Shown here in pieces: positions 34,500 through 47,299 of a stretch of 64,000 nucleotides of DNA. The notes beneath the pieces were generated by a model. The model was not told the origin of the DNA and searched no databases. It was given only the letters and a program-made list of their open reading frames with translations. The stretch spans positions 23,160,252 through 23,224,251 of the forward strand of contig NC_054534.1 of the NCBI RefSeq assembly GCF_017654505.1. Reading direction: 5' to 3'. Each line of letters starts with the position of its first letter. Within the stretch, counting starts at the first letter, position 1. The position numbers were made by a program, and so were the translations under genes. The DNA is from Polyodon spathula (taxonomy: Eukaryota > Chordata > Actinopteri > Acipenseriformes > Polyodontidae).

Positions 34500-36080
34500 A
34501 CGCCCATCAACACCTGCACTGTCACTGAAGCTCTCCATTCACACCCCAACCAGCAGTTTATACAGCACCTAACAAACAGGCTACAACATGGCTTCCACGT
34601 AAGTGTCACCAGCTTCCCTGCTTCCTCCTTCATTTGCAAAAACTTCAGATCCGCCACTTCGGAACCACGAGCTGTCTCTAACCTCATTTAAAAAGAAATC
34701 GAAAAATGCTTTATGACTGGCCCCTTCCCCTCCCCACCATTCCCAGAACACAGAATCAACCCAATTGGCATAGCTACATGAAAAATATGAGGGAAGAAGT
34801 GCCTGATAATCGATCTCTCTTGATCACCTCGCGGTCAATCCATCTGCAGCATTAATGCATTAACCCCCATGAACAGTTCTCACTACAATACATCACTCTA
34901 TCAGACACCATTAAATTCATAAAAATGGCAGGGCACGGTGCATGGCTGGCAAAAGCAGATATCACAAACTAATTTAAAGTGATGCCCATCCATCCCTCTC
35001 TAAGGCACCTATTTGGAATTTCCTGGCAGGGCTACAGCAGCCCAAACATATTTGATTCACTTTCTGAAGCACTCTGCTGGATCCTGTTAAATGAATACCA
35101 TGTACCATTTATCTTGCACCTCCTGGATGATTTCCTCCTCATATCTCCAGTATCACAACCTCCAGCTCAAGCTATCTCACAACTAAAAAATGTTGTTATC
35201 CACCCTGGAAGTTCCACTTTCAGAGGAAAAAACCATTGGACCCACCAATTGCCTCGAATTCCTTGGAATTACCTTAGACACAATCAAGTTCGAGGGTCGC
35301 CTGCCCGCCTGCACCAGCTTATCAAAGCCTTCCAAAAAGCAAAAACAATAAAAAAAGGGGAATCCTCTCTCCTCAGAAACTTCAATTATGTAATAAGCAT
35401 CATCCTCCAAGGGAGGATATTCATATCATGTCTAACCCTCTCTACTACCATGAAAAATCTCAATGCCTCCATCCATATTCCCACAGGAGCCAGGAAGGTC
35501 ATCGAGATGTGGATTACAGTGCTCGGAAACTGGAACGGTCTATCATTATTTTATTACGACCTCATAGCAGCTCCTGACCTCAGCCTAGCTACAGACGTTT
35601 CACACACAGGATTTGGTAGTCTCTTTGGGTCTTAGTGGTTCTTTGGCTCATAGCCACAGGAGATTCAATCACTCCCACCTCATTAAAAATCATCACCCTT
35701 GCTGGAACTATACCCCATTGTTGTGACCGCCTCTCTATGGGGTCGTCTATGGCCCCCGATTTTGTTTTTCAGTGACAATACATCCACAGTGCACATAATC
35801 AATAAAGGGTGCTCCTATTCCCCTTATAATCATGCAACTACTGAGACAACTAGACTGGATATCTGTAGCAAGTAACTTTATTATTCAAGCTCGCCACATA
35901 CCAGGTATCCTCAATAACACTGCCGATGCTTTGTCCCATTTTCAGATTCGGAAATTCCACAGCCTGGTTCCAGCAGCAGTTCCCTCACCACTCCAAGTCC
36001 CCCCCCCCCCCCCCCCCCTTCAGCTGTCTGACATTCCAATGAGCTCAACTCTATCCAACCTGCTTCAGTCGGCACACTAA
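34500..36080 (+). pseudogene. DIRS/Ngaro-type reverse transcriptase and RNase H, decayed
   Basis: Pieces in shifting frames give the RT order. An upstream segment resembles GPFPSPPFPEHRINPIGIAT (near 34720). Around 34920-35030 come the AWLAKADIT-like block A region and MPIHPSLRHLFGISWQG. The catalytic block is HLLDDFLLISP (about 35117-35149, the LDD form typical of DIRS-order elements), followed by the EFLGITLDTIKFEGRLPA-like connection region, frame-broken. The RNase H part follows with ATDVSHTGFGSLFGS (about 35590-35634) and RHIPGILNNTADALSHFQIR (about 35895-35955). The longest intact frame is 34979-35635 (218 codons). A 20-bp poly-C tract (35999-36018) sits at the end. RT converts element RNA to DNA. 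This copy is dead. Confidence 0.82.
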
Positions 36081-36089
36081 TACATGGCT

Positions 36090-36960
36090 GCAGCTCTGGC
36101 TCCATCCACCAGAGCTACCTAAACGACAGCATGGGCAGCCTTCTCCAACTTCTGCACTCAGAATCGGATCCCGCTTAATAAATTCATTCAAGAAATCCTG
36201 CTAGCATTTATAGTCTGCCTCAGAGTCATTCTCAAACTGGCTCCATCATCAATCCAGTCATATGTCTCCGGTATCCAGTACCAGTACCGCCTCAAGTCCA
36301 TTTAGTCTCCTTCTTTGCTTTCAATTCCAGCAGTATGCCTAACGCTCAGAGGGATGGTAAAGAGCCTGCCTGCATCCCCTCCAACTAGACAGCTGATCAA
36401 TACATTGAGAACCGGCTGCTTTAACCCAGCTGACGACCTCACGATGGAAACACTATGCTTAACAGCATGCGATGTGCCGAGTTCACAGTTCCATCAGTGA
36501 ACAGTTTTCCATCTTTATGCATTTGTCACTCTGACTTGTCACTGGTCCCTGATAGCCACTTCCTTCTATATCTCAGCATATCCAGGACTGATCAACTCTG
36601 AGACGGGCAGCTTATTTAACTTTCAAAAATTGACACTCCATTATGCCCGTTTTCATCCCTTTCTAAATATCTAGCCACAAGGAACTATGCTCTCCCATCA
36701 GACCTGCTGTTCACGGATTTATCCAGGACAATTATCATGAGACACTGATTTTCCTCTCATCTATCTGTACTCACCTCAAGGGCAGCCTTGCCCTCTCAAT
36801 TCTATACACTACACTCTTTCCGGATAGGAGCAGCTACCTCAACATCAAACACAGGAGTAAACCAGCACCTTATCAAGAACAGCAGCTGTAGACACTTACA
36901 TCAGAACATCTCCCTCAGACATTTCTGTAGCCCAGCAATTAATTGTTAGTATGGGGGTGC
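36090..36960 (+). pseudogene. Tyrosine recombinase-like region of the DIRS/Ngaro-type element
   Basis: Immediately after RNase H come pieces matching the usual start of the DIRS/Ngaro tyrosine recombinase: TTAWAAFSNFCTQNRIPLNK (about 36122-36180), then a helix-rich segment (IQSYVSGIQYQYRLKSI, about 36255), then LRGMVKSLPASPPTRQLI (36345-36400) and RTGCFNPADDLTMETLCLTA (about 36409-36468). This is the SAM-like core-binding domain and the start of the catalytic domain. The catalytic RHRY residues are not clearly preserved in the decayed 3' part. DIRS-order elements integrate by this recombinase instead of a DDE integrase and have the order gag-RT-RH-YR seen here. Confidence 0.7.
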
Positions 36961-37129
36961 CCTCTCTGCCAGGTCCACCAGAGGTTTTCCCTCATTTTAA
37001 ATGTTAAAGAATGTTTTTTTTTTTCCTCTCCACAGAGAAGACGGCATCCAATACATAGTCATTTTACTAACCTTTTATGTTGTCATTTCTAACTTTTATT
37101 CTCTGTGTGCAGCAATCAGTCTTTTCTTC

Positions 37130-37660
37130 CCAGTGAGGGAATCTATCTATGGGGGGGGAGTCAGTGAAGCTCACTCCCCCTGTCTCAGGTTCTGGCTGCC
37201 ACGCCCATATTCCAATATGACAGAGGTTCTCACAGGAAGCTAGAGGGGACCCCCAGCCACACCAGCACTTTCGCAGCTCATGCTATCTGCCTCTACGTAG
37301 GCTCTATCCTAATCCTGTCTCTACCAGCCAAGTTCAACTCTTGCAGCTCTGGCATCTAACTGTCTTCTTATTCTCAGGTCCCTTCAAGGCTCATGACCCA
37401 ACACCAGATGCCTGGCACAACCTCAGCCTCGAGGATGCCGCCTGGTGATGGACCTGTCTAACTTTTTTTGTTTCCAGGAGACCTTTCCTCCCCTTGGGAA
37501 GCCAAATCTACCCAGGCCACTAGAACGTGGTCTGCTGAGCAGTAGGGACTCTTCCAGTCCTATGTGTTTTTCATTTCCAACCACATGGAACCTCTGCACT
37601 CTCATGGGTATCTGTTTCCCAGACCGAGCGAGGAAGCTCCTCTAGGTCCTTTGAGTAGTG
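37130..37660. repeat. Possible right terminal region of the DIRS/Ngaro-type element
   Basis: A GC-rich stretch after the recombinase region, starting near a poly-G run (tatggggggggagtcagtg, about 37147). Ngaro/DIRS elements end in split or inverted terminal repeats. I could not match this block to the left side at 33.5-33.8 kb, so its role is inferred only from position. Short open frames on both strands (37423-37605, 37445-37645) are not supported as genes. Confidence 0.35.
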
Positions 37661-38717
37661 AGAGTTATGTCTGTCCTGTCTGTCTTCTAACACTCAGCCC
37701 TTACATGCACCCCGTGAATGCTCCGTAAATAAATAAACATTAATATCCCGTAGTGCTAATCTTAAATCACCTTAGCATTCTATTATTTAAACCATGTCTT
37801 ATTTTATTAGAACAAGCTTTAAAGCAAGCCATTGTGATTTGTAATTGCATGGTGATTCATGCTGTGGGCTGGGATGGACAGCTGCAGTGTAATCATCCAA
37901 TCTGCTTTTACCACGGCCTTGAGGGTTAGACAGAGTGTCTCATCCAACATCAATGCAATGCAGGTGAACCTTGTAATGGGAAGACCCTGAATCTGGACCC
38001 CCTCAGTGAATATTGTGAACTTTGAGGGGGAAAAAGTTATATAAAAACTGTGTCCTTTTTCTTTTGCCATTGTCATTGCTTGTTAATTATAAAACCCAGA
38101 CTGCAACTGAAACTCTTTATGTCTCGGTTTCAAATCCACTCAAATGAAAGGAAAGAAAAATACCTGAACACTCTTCTGTAAACCTGTAAGAATATTGATA
38201 GTAGCATGATTGTTTCTACTCTGTGCTGTGGCAGCTATTAGGCAAAGCAGCATGTGAGAGTGACCATGCAAGCAAAGGATTGATCCAGGTAGCCAAAGAT
38301 TAGGATGCTGAGATTGAATTTAACAACAGTACATATTAGAAATTGACCTTCTGTGCCAGTTTTACAGGAACCTACCTGGAGTTAATAATGCATTTCAGGA
38401 AAAGCCACATGCGACAAGTAGGTTATAAATAATGGATGTTAGTCATCGCCCATGAGTCATTGTTCATTACTTTTCAATACAATTGATAATGTCCATCAGT
38501 CAATGCAGATCAGTAGACCTGAATTTAAATTGCTTGTTGTACAGTCCACTCATTTCTATGTTAACTAAACCCTTACAGCTCAGGATATTTGTTAAATTAA
38601 TTTTAATGCAAAATAATGTTACCAAATAAATGACACTGAGTGCCACTCAGGAGTTTCACATTTTCCCATGTGTTCTGTATAAAGCACTTGTCACGAAAAC
38701 ACATGAAAGACTGACAA
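37661..38717. other. Unassigned sequence
   Basis: No gene or repeat recognised. The reverse-strand open frame 37819-38076 lacks supporting features. Confidence 0.4.
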
Positions 38718-39196
38718 TGTGAAAGCCCAGCTGAGGCACGTGTGTATGTGGTGGTATGGGGAATAATGGGTTGGCAGGGAGTGGGTTAAATTTCTCCCTG
38801 TCAAAACATGTGGGAATGTGGCTGGAGCCGTGAAATTAATACATGATTAAACAATTAATTAAGGCTCTAGCCACAGGTGTATAAACAGGGTGATCACAGA
38901 TGTTAGTTAGATAGAATGGCTAGAGTTAATGTTGGTGAAGGTGAAGGTGAAGGTGAAGTTCTGTGTTGTGTGTTCTGTGTTCTGTGTTCTGTGTTCCGAC
39001 TTGTATTACTGTGAGTTTTTGTAAACCTGTTTATGATGGTCACCATGCCGTTTTATTTTGTTAGTGTGTTTTGTGCATGTTTAGTGTTTTGTTTATTTAT
39101 AATAAAGTGTGCATTAGCGTAGTTGAAACTGCAACTTCTGTGTCTGAGTCTCCCTTCCTTGTGGAAACAGTTAGCCAGAGACGCTGTCCTGTCCCA
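38718..39196 (+). mobile_element. LTR (Ty3/gypsy-type), about 480 bp
   Basis: It begins TGTGAAAGCCCAGCTGAGG and ends near GTCCTGTCCCA (TG...CA). A TATA box (tataaac, 38880-38886) and an AATAAA signal (39101-39106) are in forward U3-R-U5 order, with short internal tandem repeats in R: ggtgaa units at about 38933-38957 and tctgtgt units at about 38958-38995. No target duplication was found (gacaa against cccga). The neighbouring sequence on the right is a LINE fragment, so this is a solo or truncated LTR. Confidence 0.65.
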
Positions 39197-39204
39197 CCCG
39201 AGCT

Positions 39205-39640
39205 TTTAGCAAAAGGGGATGGAGAGAGAGTGGTAGAGTCAAGGGATACTGACATGGAGAGGTCAGAGGAGAGAGACGAAGCAGAAAGGAAGTAGAGGAG
39301 GTCAGATTTAGAGAGGGTGAGTTTAAGTTGTTGAGAATGTGTCCAAGTTGAGATAACCGAGAGGCATTCTGATATTTGGGAGTCAAAGGAGGGAAAGGAA
39401 AGAATATCTGGGTATTATCAACGTAAAGGTGGTAGGAGAAGCCAAATGAAGAGATGAAGGTACCTAGCAAGCAGGTGTATAGCGAAGAGGAGGGGTCCCA
39501 GGACAGATTCTTGAGGCACATTTGTAAAGAGAGAGCAAAGAGAAGAGAGGGAGCCATGCCAGGAAACCTGGAAAGAACAGTTAGCTCAGAGGAAAACCAG
39601 GCAAGAACAGAGTCTGAGATCCCCAGCACAAGCTTTCACC
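39205..39640 (-). pseudogene. LINE (L2-type) reverse transcriptase fragment
   Basis: A 152-codon reverse-strand frame (39629 to 39171) begins LGISDSVLAWFSSEL, the block preceding the catalytic site in L2-like LINEs. It continues through a degraded PQGSVLGP region and gives SSFGFSYHLYVDNTQIFFPF, where the normal YADD-type site reads YVDN, so the second catalytic aspartate is lost. The following residues match the usual serine/leucine-rich spacer. Both ends are truncated, the left one at the LTR border. It belongs to a different LINE family from the CR1-like copy at 23.7-27.9 kb. Confidence 0.78.
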
Positions 39641-41980
39641 TGAGTGTGCCTCTGTCCTGATGTCATAAGGGATGCATGCAGTGTGGACTCCCCTTTCTCT
39701 TTGCCCACCAGTGTCATCCAGCTTGCTCATTGTTCAAGGTAGAGGTTAGTGCTTCCTTTGTCAATATGCCTACAGAATATTAGAACATGCTACCTCAGGT
39801 CTGCTTAATGCAACGTGGCCTATCTATAAGGTCATTGCTGGCAATACATAGTTATACACTAGATGCTAATGGCTCTTACTTGCATACAGACACTGGCTGA
39901 TCTAGGGTTACAACAAGCAACTACACTTCAACACTTTATCTAAAACTGTTCAGAATGATTAAAAACATCACAGAAATGTAAGGAGACAGTAAAAGAAAAA
40001 CACCTTTGAAGCTACTTACCCTTTAATTAGAGAACCAGTGCTTTTAAATTTTTTGTGATCCCTATTTTTTTTAATTTATTTTTTAAATACAACAGCCAAC
40101 TCTTTCCAAATACTCGATCTTTTCAATTTGCCCCATGCAAATAATGAATGATGTCCTTAACTTGTAAGACAGCAACAGCGTACACCATAGGAACTGCACC
40201 AGCTTGCAGCTGGCTTATCCATTGCAACAAATGAGTCAGGTATAATGTATTCACAAGTCAATATTAGTGCAACATGATAGCTGCACTTAACTTAACCACA
40301 CATACACTACCCAGTCATACTGACATAAAATGCTAGAAATTCCCTTTGAGGTGCTGTCACAGCATGTCTGAAAGTGTTGTGTTAGTGCGCGTGCCCCTGT
40401 TTCTGTCTAGGCAATTTATACTCCTAACACATTCATTTTGACTTTTCCAAACATCTGGAGTCCCCTCTGTATCCTATCTGCTACTTGCATTTTAAAAGGG
40501 GGAAATGCATGCTTTTCTATTAACTAAATAAAATGTTTCATTTTTTTATTTTATTATAAACTTAAAAAAATATATCATATAATGCCAAGAAAGAGTAACA
40601 CCAATACAGTATTGGGACCCCTAGAGGAGTGTATATATACTGGTATATATTTAATATAATACATTTCACCTTGGCATGTCAAAGTTATAACTGGTGTACA
40701 CGTGTCAGCTGTTACTAATGAAATTAAAACTAAAACAAGTGGAAGCCTCCTGCTTAATAGAACATGCATTTATCCTGCTTTCAGGCAGGTGGTCTGCAAA
40801 CAACATTCTCAATTCTATTAGTGCTTCTTGTGTACATCAGCGATGGTCTCTTAGAGTCACCTGCTATGTGCCCAGGAGCTGGAGAAAAGTTATTTGGAGC
40901 ATCTTATTGATTCACTCTGAGAGAACAGCTTCCCTCAGCATCTGCCTGAGACAACATAGATACACGATAGGGCTCTCATTTGGTTTTTGAAAAGTTTACT
41001 CCAACCCCTTGCCTCTTCTTGGAAAGCTAAAATACCCTTGAGGAGACAACATTAGTTTCCAGGGATACCAACTAATCATGTTATATTTTAATTAAAGGAG
41101 TTCCTTGAATTACAATTTGTTTAAGCTGCATTACTGCAACACAGTTTATGTTTAAGGTTATGGTTATTATTGTGTTTGATTTCTGCTGTGTAAATGCACA
41201 CAACCCCAAACTGGATGAAGTGATTAAATACATCACACTGAAATAGCAATCAGGGGTGTTCAATTGCAGCCACACATACAGAAGCTAGCCTACTGAATGA
41301 CATCATGGAGGGCACAGTTAGCTTCTGCAGCAGCACTGTAGAGGCTAAAGTGTAAAACAAAGATGTCTGGAAGGGGGCGTCATTGTAATTTCCATCAACA
41401 TCATCACCAGTTAGCGGTAGGGGCTGTTGAGAAAGGAGACGCTAACTTTCTTCAAATAGTTACAACTGTGAAGGTGTACACTTCCCCGATCTTTCAGTTG
41501 ACCACACATCTTCCTGTTTATACAATATGTGTGTCTCATGCAGCAAACCTTGTTTCCTTGTCAGGGGGTTTTCGCTGTCATGAGTTTCCAGCTGTGTGCT
41601 TCAGAGACTGGAAGTTTACAGGTCACACATTTCAATGCACTCCATGTGTAAACTGCCAGTCTGCCTTAGGGGGTGCAATATACTGGCAATGGTTCATATG
41701 TAAATACTGTACATTTCAATTACTAATGTTTTTTTTTTTTTTTTTTTTTTTTATAAAGAACAGCAGCCAAATCTACATTTATTGATATGTTTACTTTACT
41801 AATGTGTTAACATATGTGTTTACTTATGTTGCTAATTCATGTACCTATAATAACATTTTCCTCAAAGATGCTTATGTGTTAAAATGAATACATGTTATTT
41901 AATTCTGGTGTTGAAAAAATTACCTCATGTAAATTTATACATAAATAGATATACGCTTAGATATTACGCATTAAATATTA
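39641..41980. other. Unassigned sequence with a poly-T tract
   Basis: No supported gene. A poly-T tract lies at 41729-41752. The forward open frame 41363-41785 starts MSGRGRHCNF, which only superficially recalls a histone N-terminus, and runs into the poly-T. Confidence 0.4.
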
Positions 41981-42045
41981 GAACATAAGAAAGTTTAAAA
42001 ACGAGAGGAGGCCATTCGGCATCTTGCTCATTTGGTTGTTAGTAT
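41981..42045 (-). mobile_element. CR1-like LINE 3' tail, severely truncated
   Basis: gaacataagaaagtttaaaa, then acgagaggaggccattcggc, is the complement of the last 65 bp of the LINE at 27850-27935 (ccgaatgacctcctctc...gtaaactttcttatgttc). Extreme 5' truncation is common for CR1-like insertions. Confidence 0.85.
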
Positions 42046-42942
42046 ATATTCATTTATTACTGAGTTACCACATGTTCGTTGCTGTGGTTAAGGACTGTGA
42101 CTGTAATATGTCAAGGCCAATCAATTGCTTCCAAACAACTAGGTTTGGCTCTTGTGGTTCTTGAGGGGGCTTTATCTTGTACTGAACATTACCATAACTG
42201 GCTAATCTCAAAACATCTGCTTTAGTGGGTAAAATATAGGGATTAGAGAGGCATACAAGTCTGGCTTTCATTTACAGGCTACTGCATCTTTGAACATGAC
42301 ATTTAGATTTTGTTATGTATATTTTGGTCCACCAGCCCCTACAGTATGAGCTCCAATAAGGCCTTGCAGGCTGAGGCTGCCTGTAGGTAGGCTGTATGTA
42401 CTGTATATACCAGCTTTTTTTGCCATACCTTTAGCTGCAACTGTGATGACATCAGAGGATATGAGTTTTTTTTGTTTTGTTTTGTTTTTTTGTTTTTTTG
42501 TCTCTAGCTGCAAAACATCACACACAATAAAATGAAGGTATGCAATAACAATGGACGAAATAGTAATTCATCAAGGATTATGATTGTGAAAATAAACCTG
42601 CAGTACTGTACATGACAGCAAGCAGGACAAGATCACCTAGGGAGTGAGACTTTCACACTGTGGAATTCGCAGAAGACAGCTGAACACTTATCCAGTGCTT
42701 AAAAATGCACATCAATTACAGGCATAGTATCTAGGCCGGTCTTCCTGTTATACAACATTCTATCACAAGATTTCAAATATTCTTTTTAGACTGGGAATTC
42801 AACAGATATTGTTCCACAACTTTAAATCTAAGGTATAGATTATCATATTTTAAGAGCCTGACTGCAAATGTGGTATTAATTACATCCACTAGGGGCAGTG
42901 TTTTAGCTGGACAGGTTAATGGTGACACTGGCAAATCTGAAA

Positions 42943-42979
<37 letters not shown>

Positions 42980-44689
42980 CTGTCATCAAATTAAACTCAA
43001 ACATCATCTAATATTGCTGCTAGTTACATGAACGGGCATACTGTACAGTGCTTACATCAGCATCTTTATTGTTGTACCAAGCCACTGACTGTTTTGTAAC
43101 ATATCTGTTCAAGTGCTGCAGGAGGTCAGGTGTTTTCTCACATGCTGTTATCTGACATGGCCTTCGATAAATAGTCTGTTGTTAAACTAACAGGTACTGT
43201 ACTGTGTATGCCAAGGGAATTCCATAACCTCTGTCCAACATTAACATTGGTTACTGCATGTGACTGTTGTGTACTGTACAAAAACCAATACATTACTGTT
43301 ACTGTATGTTGCAAAAGGTTCTGTCAAGGCACTGACACTGAGAAACTTGGCATACCACAGATACTGTATGAAAATATAAATAACAAGAGGTAATAGTGGC
43401 ATGGCAACAAGAAGTAGCTTTCTGTATTATTATTATTATTATTTATTAGTAGTAGTAGTAGTAGTATTATCAACTGTAAACAATGCCTACTGTACCAAAT
43501 TGTTGCTTATTAGCCAGTAATGTAGAGGTGTAAAATAGTCCTGTACGGTGCATTGCTTATACAGATACTGCTGAACACTATGTATTGTAGATGGGACATT
43601 TAACTAAGAGAATCTTTTCGTACATCTGTTAAGAGGTTAATGGTTCTAGCCCAGTCTCGATCTACTGGTGTTGTAAAATTGAAATACATAATCACTTAAG
43701 AAAGGATTTCTTTAATAAATAATGACGCACAGGATACACTTTTGTTTGGTCTGTATAGACAGGCAGCCCACTCAAAAAGCACTTAGAATACAACAACAAG
43801 GCCCACTCAGTCCATTAGATCTTACAACAGTGACAGAGGATGGGGTGCTGTCTTTTCAATGCAGGCGAGCACAATTATTTACTGTTATAGTGGATAGCAT
43901 TATAGTGATTAAAGAATAGTTTGTTCAAATCCTCTAGAAGTTTACATGTCACAGATCTCTAAAAGGGTGCACCCGATGAATACAACATGGAACCATTCTG
44001 AATGATTGCAAACATCCAAGAAGTAATAATTAGTAATTAGTAATAATCCAAGAAGAACAATTTCAATGGCATTTAAGTGGCTATATATTCCTTTTTAAAA
44101 AAAGAATACACACATACTTGTACAATCACATCAAAAGCTAAAGTGCTCCTATAATTTCACAATGCATTTACCTATGTCATAATAGACTTAGCTTTTGAAT
44201 GCTTGTAGACTTGGTCATACATTCAGAATAGCTTCTTATAAAGTCTCACATTGGGATTGAAGGCATCCATCCCCCTTTTGTGAAAAAACAAGTTTTTGAG
44301 AGGAATAGCTATTTTAAAAATATAAAACAATTGCACAAAGCACTGCAGAATGGGTCTGTTGAATTATTGATATGAATAATGAATTGCTAGTTTAATACTT
44401 GTATTCCTCTCTGCCAATTAGACTTCCAGGTTCTCTTTGTCTCAATGCTTGTTGGAAGTCAATGCATCTTTAGTTTGCTCAAGTAAAGCCAGAGACACAT
44501 AATTCATGCTCTTTTGTTCCCTCTGAAAGACCTATTACCATAATTAAGTTCATTCTCACTTGCTATAAAAAAAGGATTTATATCTCAATATACCATGAAT
44601 AGAAGACCAAGGCTGTATCCTGGTAAAAATTCTGTCTTTAGTCTGTTAAAATTAGACTGGTTTGAAAAGCAGCCTGCCAGTTGGGTCTG

Positions 44690-44726
<37 letters not shown>

Positions 44727-45284
44727 TGGATTTGTAAATTCCGTAAACTGTCTGCTAACCTGTTTGAGTCTAAAATAAGCAACCAGAGATGGATTTGTAG
44801 GCTTTGTGTGAAACTCCTTTATAGCCTTGGCTGGCCTGGCTGTGTGTGCGTGAGAATAATATAGTCTTCTCCATGTACAGTAATTAGGAGGAGCATGAGT
44901 GTATGGGTATTAGAAACGATTTCCAATATAGGCATGTGAACTATTTCTAGTAGGAGACAGCACTGTGCAAACACTAGGAAATTAATAAACACAGTTCTTA
45001 AACTAACAGCAGTTTCCAGAAATAGCAACAGAAACCCTATGTCACTGTTTACGCTTTAGCCAGGGAAAGCTGTTTTTGGCGTCTTTGTTTTTTCGACTGA
45101 TTTAGGCCATCACATCGCATCACATTACTTAAAGACAAAAAAGCAACATAATCGGTCTATGCACCAGAAGATGAAACATTATAGCTTTTCAATATAGCTC
45201 TTTAAAGTGTTTTCTTTCTGTTTCTCAATTACTTCTTATGCGAAAAGTATATAAAATGATATATACTGTACATATATAAACTTG

Positions 45285-45360
45285 CAGTCGAGTTCGAGTC
45301 ATGAGTATCCGAGTCCGAGTCACGAGTCCTTGACTTCGAGTCTTGAGTCTGAGTCCTTGA
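45285..45360. repeat. Degenerate gagtc pentamer array
   Basis: At least ten occurrences of gagtc/gagtt/gagta in about 75 bp, spaced 5-9 bp apart, e.g. ccgagtccgagtcacgagtc. Confidence 0.85.
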
Positions 45361-45455
45361 AACAAATTCAAATACATTTTCATTCAACTAGTGGTTGTAG
45401 TGGGGGAACAGTTTACCTAACAGACGGCATCTGATATCCCTCTGAAAAAATGCAC

Positions 45456-45496
<41 letters not shown>
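45456..45496. repeat. (AAT)n microsatellite
   Basis: About 13 perfect units. Confidence 0.97.
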
Positions 45497-45942
45497 GTCA
45501 TAAAAGATTTTTTATTTATTTTTTCTAGCTAGATTATTCTAATTGCATGCCTTTTTTCAACCAGTCTGTCACTATCTTATTTTCTTTTGGAATTGGAATA
45601 CTGTTTGAATGTGCCTGGAGTTTATAGATAAGCTTTAAGTTCAAGTTTGTAGATGTTGTTTTTCACTTTGATAGAAGCCATGATCTGGACTATAGAGCCG
45701 GTGTAGCGTTAGGAAACCATGAATTCACACATCCACTTTAGCGTTAGTCTTACACCATACACATGGTTGTTAGCTGAACGCAATTACAGCGCTTTCACCC
45801 ACGATGACAGTCTAACACTATGTACACGTTAGTTAACACTAGAGCTCCCCACAAATATATACTTACTATATAATTATAATTCTTATGGAGAAAAAAAACG
45901 TGGTGACTGATATCGTAGATGAACGTGAAGTGCATCTTCAAG

Positions 45943-46056
<114 letters not shown>

Positions 46057-47299
46057 TGTTCTTAAATATTAAATAATAAAAAAAGTGTTATTTGTATTAT
46101 TTGTTTTGCAAAACATAAATGTTATGTTTCACTTTCATTGCATTTGCACTTTTATTAAGTCTGTAATACAATGATGCATTTATGAGATTGTGCTTCAGTT
46201 CATTTGATTTTAGATATTTTTTTTTTAACTTTTCTCTTTTACACAAAAACATATTATATTTATGTATTCCCCTTTGTGTAGGTTCATAATGGAATGAAAA
46301 TATGAAATTCATACAGACAGATTTCTAGGTTGACGCTGAACAATATATTGTTAATGTGTTTTCTCGCGTCCACAATAAATTATTTTCATTTTGGTAAATG
46401 AAATGATATTAAGTCATTCTGTCATTCTAATTTTTTTTGCTATCAATCAGTCCTTCTGTCATATCAGTCTGATATATCTGCCTGTTTGATGGTAGGCAAT
46501 TTTCAGTTTTAGACTTTAGTGCCTAATTTTACACTAAATTTGCCAGGTGAATTAATTGATGCTTGCAAACAGTGATGGCGTGTGCTGGGAACAAGCAGAG
46601 ATTGGAGGCAAAGCACAGAATATTCAATCACACAGTGACTTTCTGATATGAATTAAGAAGCTCTGAAAGTGTGATTATTCTTTTTTCATTCATTTTTGTT
46701 TTCAGTTTTAGGAATGTCCTGTTGTTTTCCATGCAAACACATAAATGATATTCCAGAGATTCAGCGAGTTCAGCAAAATCAAATTACATATTTTTCAAGA
46801 ATGGAGTTTTAGAAATGTATTTCTACAGTGCTCAAAGTGGAGTTTACGCTACAACCTAACAATTTCTTATTCTTACGATTGGCTGCAAAGACAACATGGC
46901 TAATCAGTGATTGGATAATGTTTTGTTCGGTGGGTTTTTATTGTGCACAGATTTCCTAGTAAATATAATATTATTGGTTAAAACCTCATCATCGAAGCCA
47001 AAATAGATTGAACTATTGCCACGACATCCTTACACCACCAGGCAATAGTCTCTGTCTGTCATGTGATTGGTTCACATCACTCTCAGTCCAGCCCCTTTTC
47101 AAAGGAAGCCCTTCTCCCCTGTACTCACAAGAGAAAATGACTGAACACCAATTCTGTGACTTAACAGAAAATTAACTACAAAACATATTAGAAAAGAATG
47201 ATTCTCCAAACATTAAAATAGTGATTAAAACATCACTATCACTGTATTCTCTCTTATTTTCTTGACTGATTCATATATTAAATATGTACTGCAGACTAT

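Noticed and set aside
39171..39629. 152-codon reverse frame as a host gene
   Set aside because: Its motifs are those of an L2-type LINE reverse transcriptase.
41363..41785. 140-codon frame starting MSGRGR, recalling a histone
   Set aside because: Resemblance ends after six residues, no histone fold follows, and the frame runs into a poly-T tract.
43722..43919. Possible exon after ggtctgtatag
   Set aside because: No donor site that closes it, no family match and an uneven composition.
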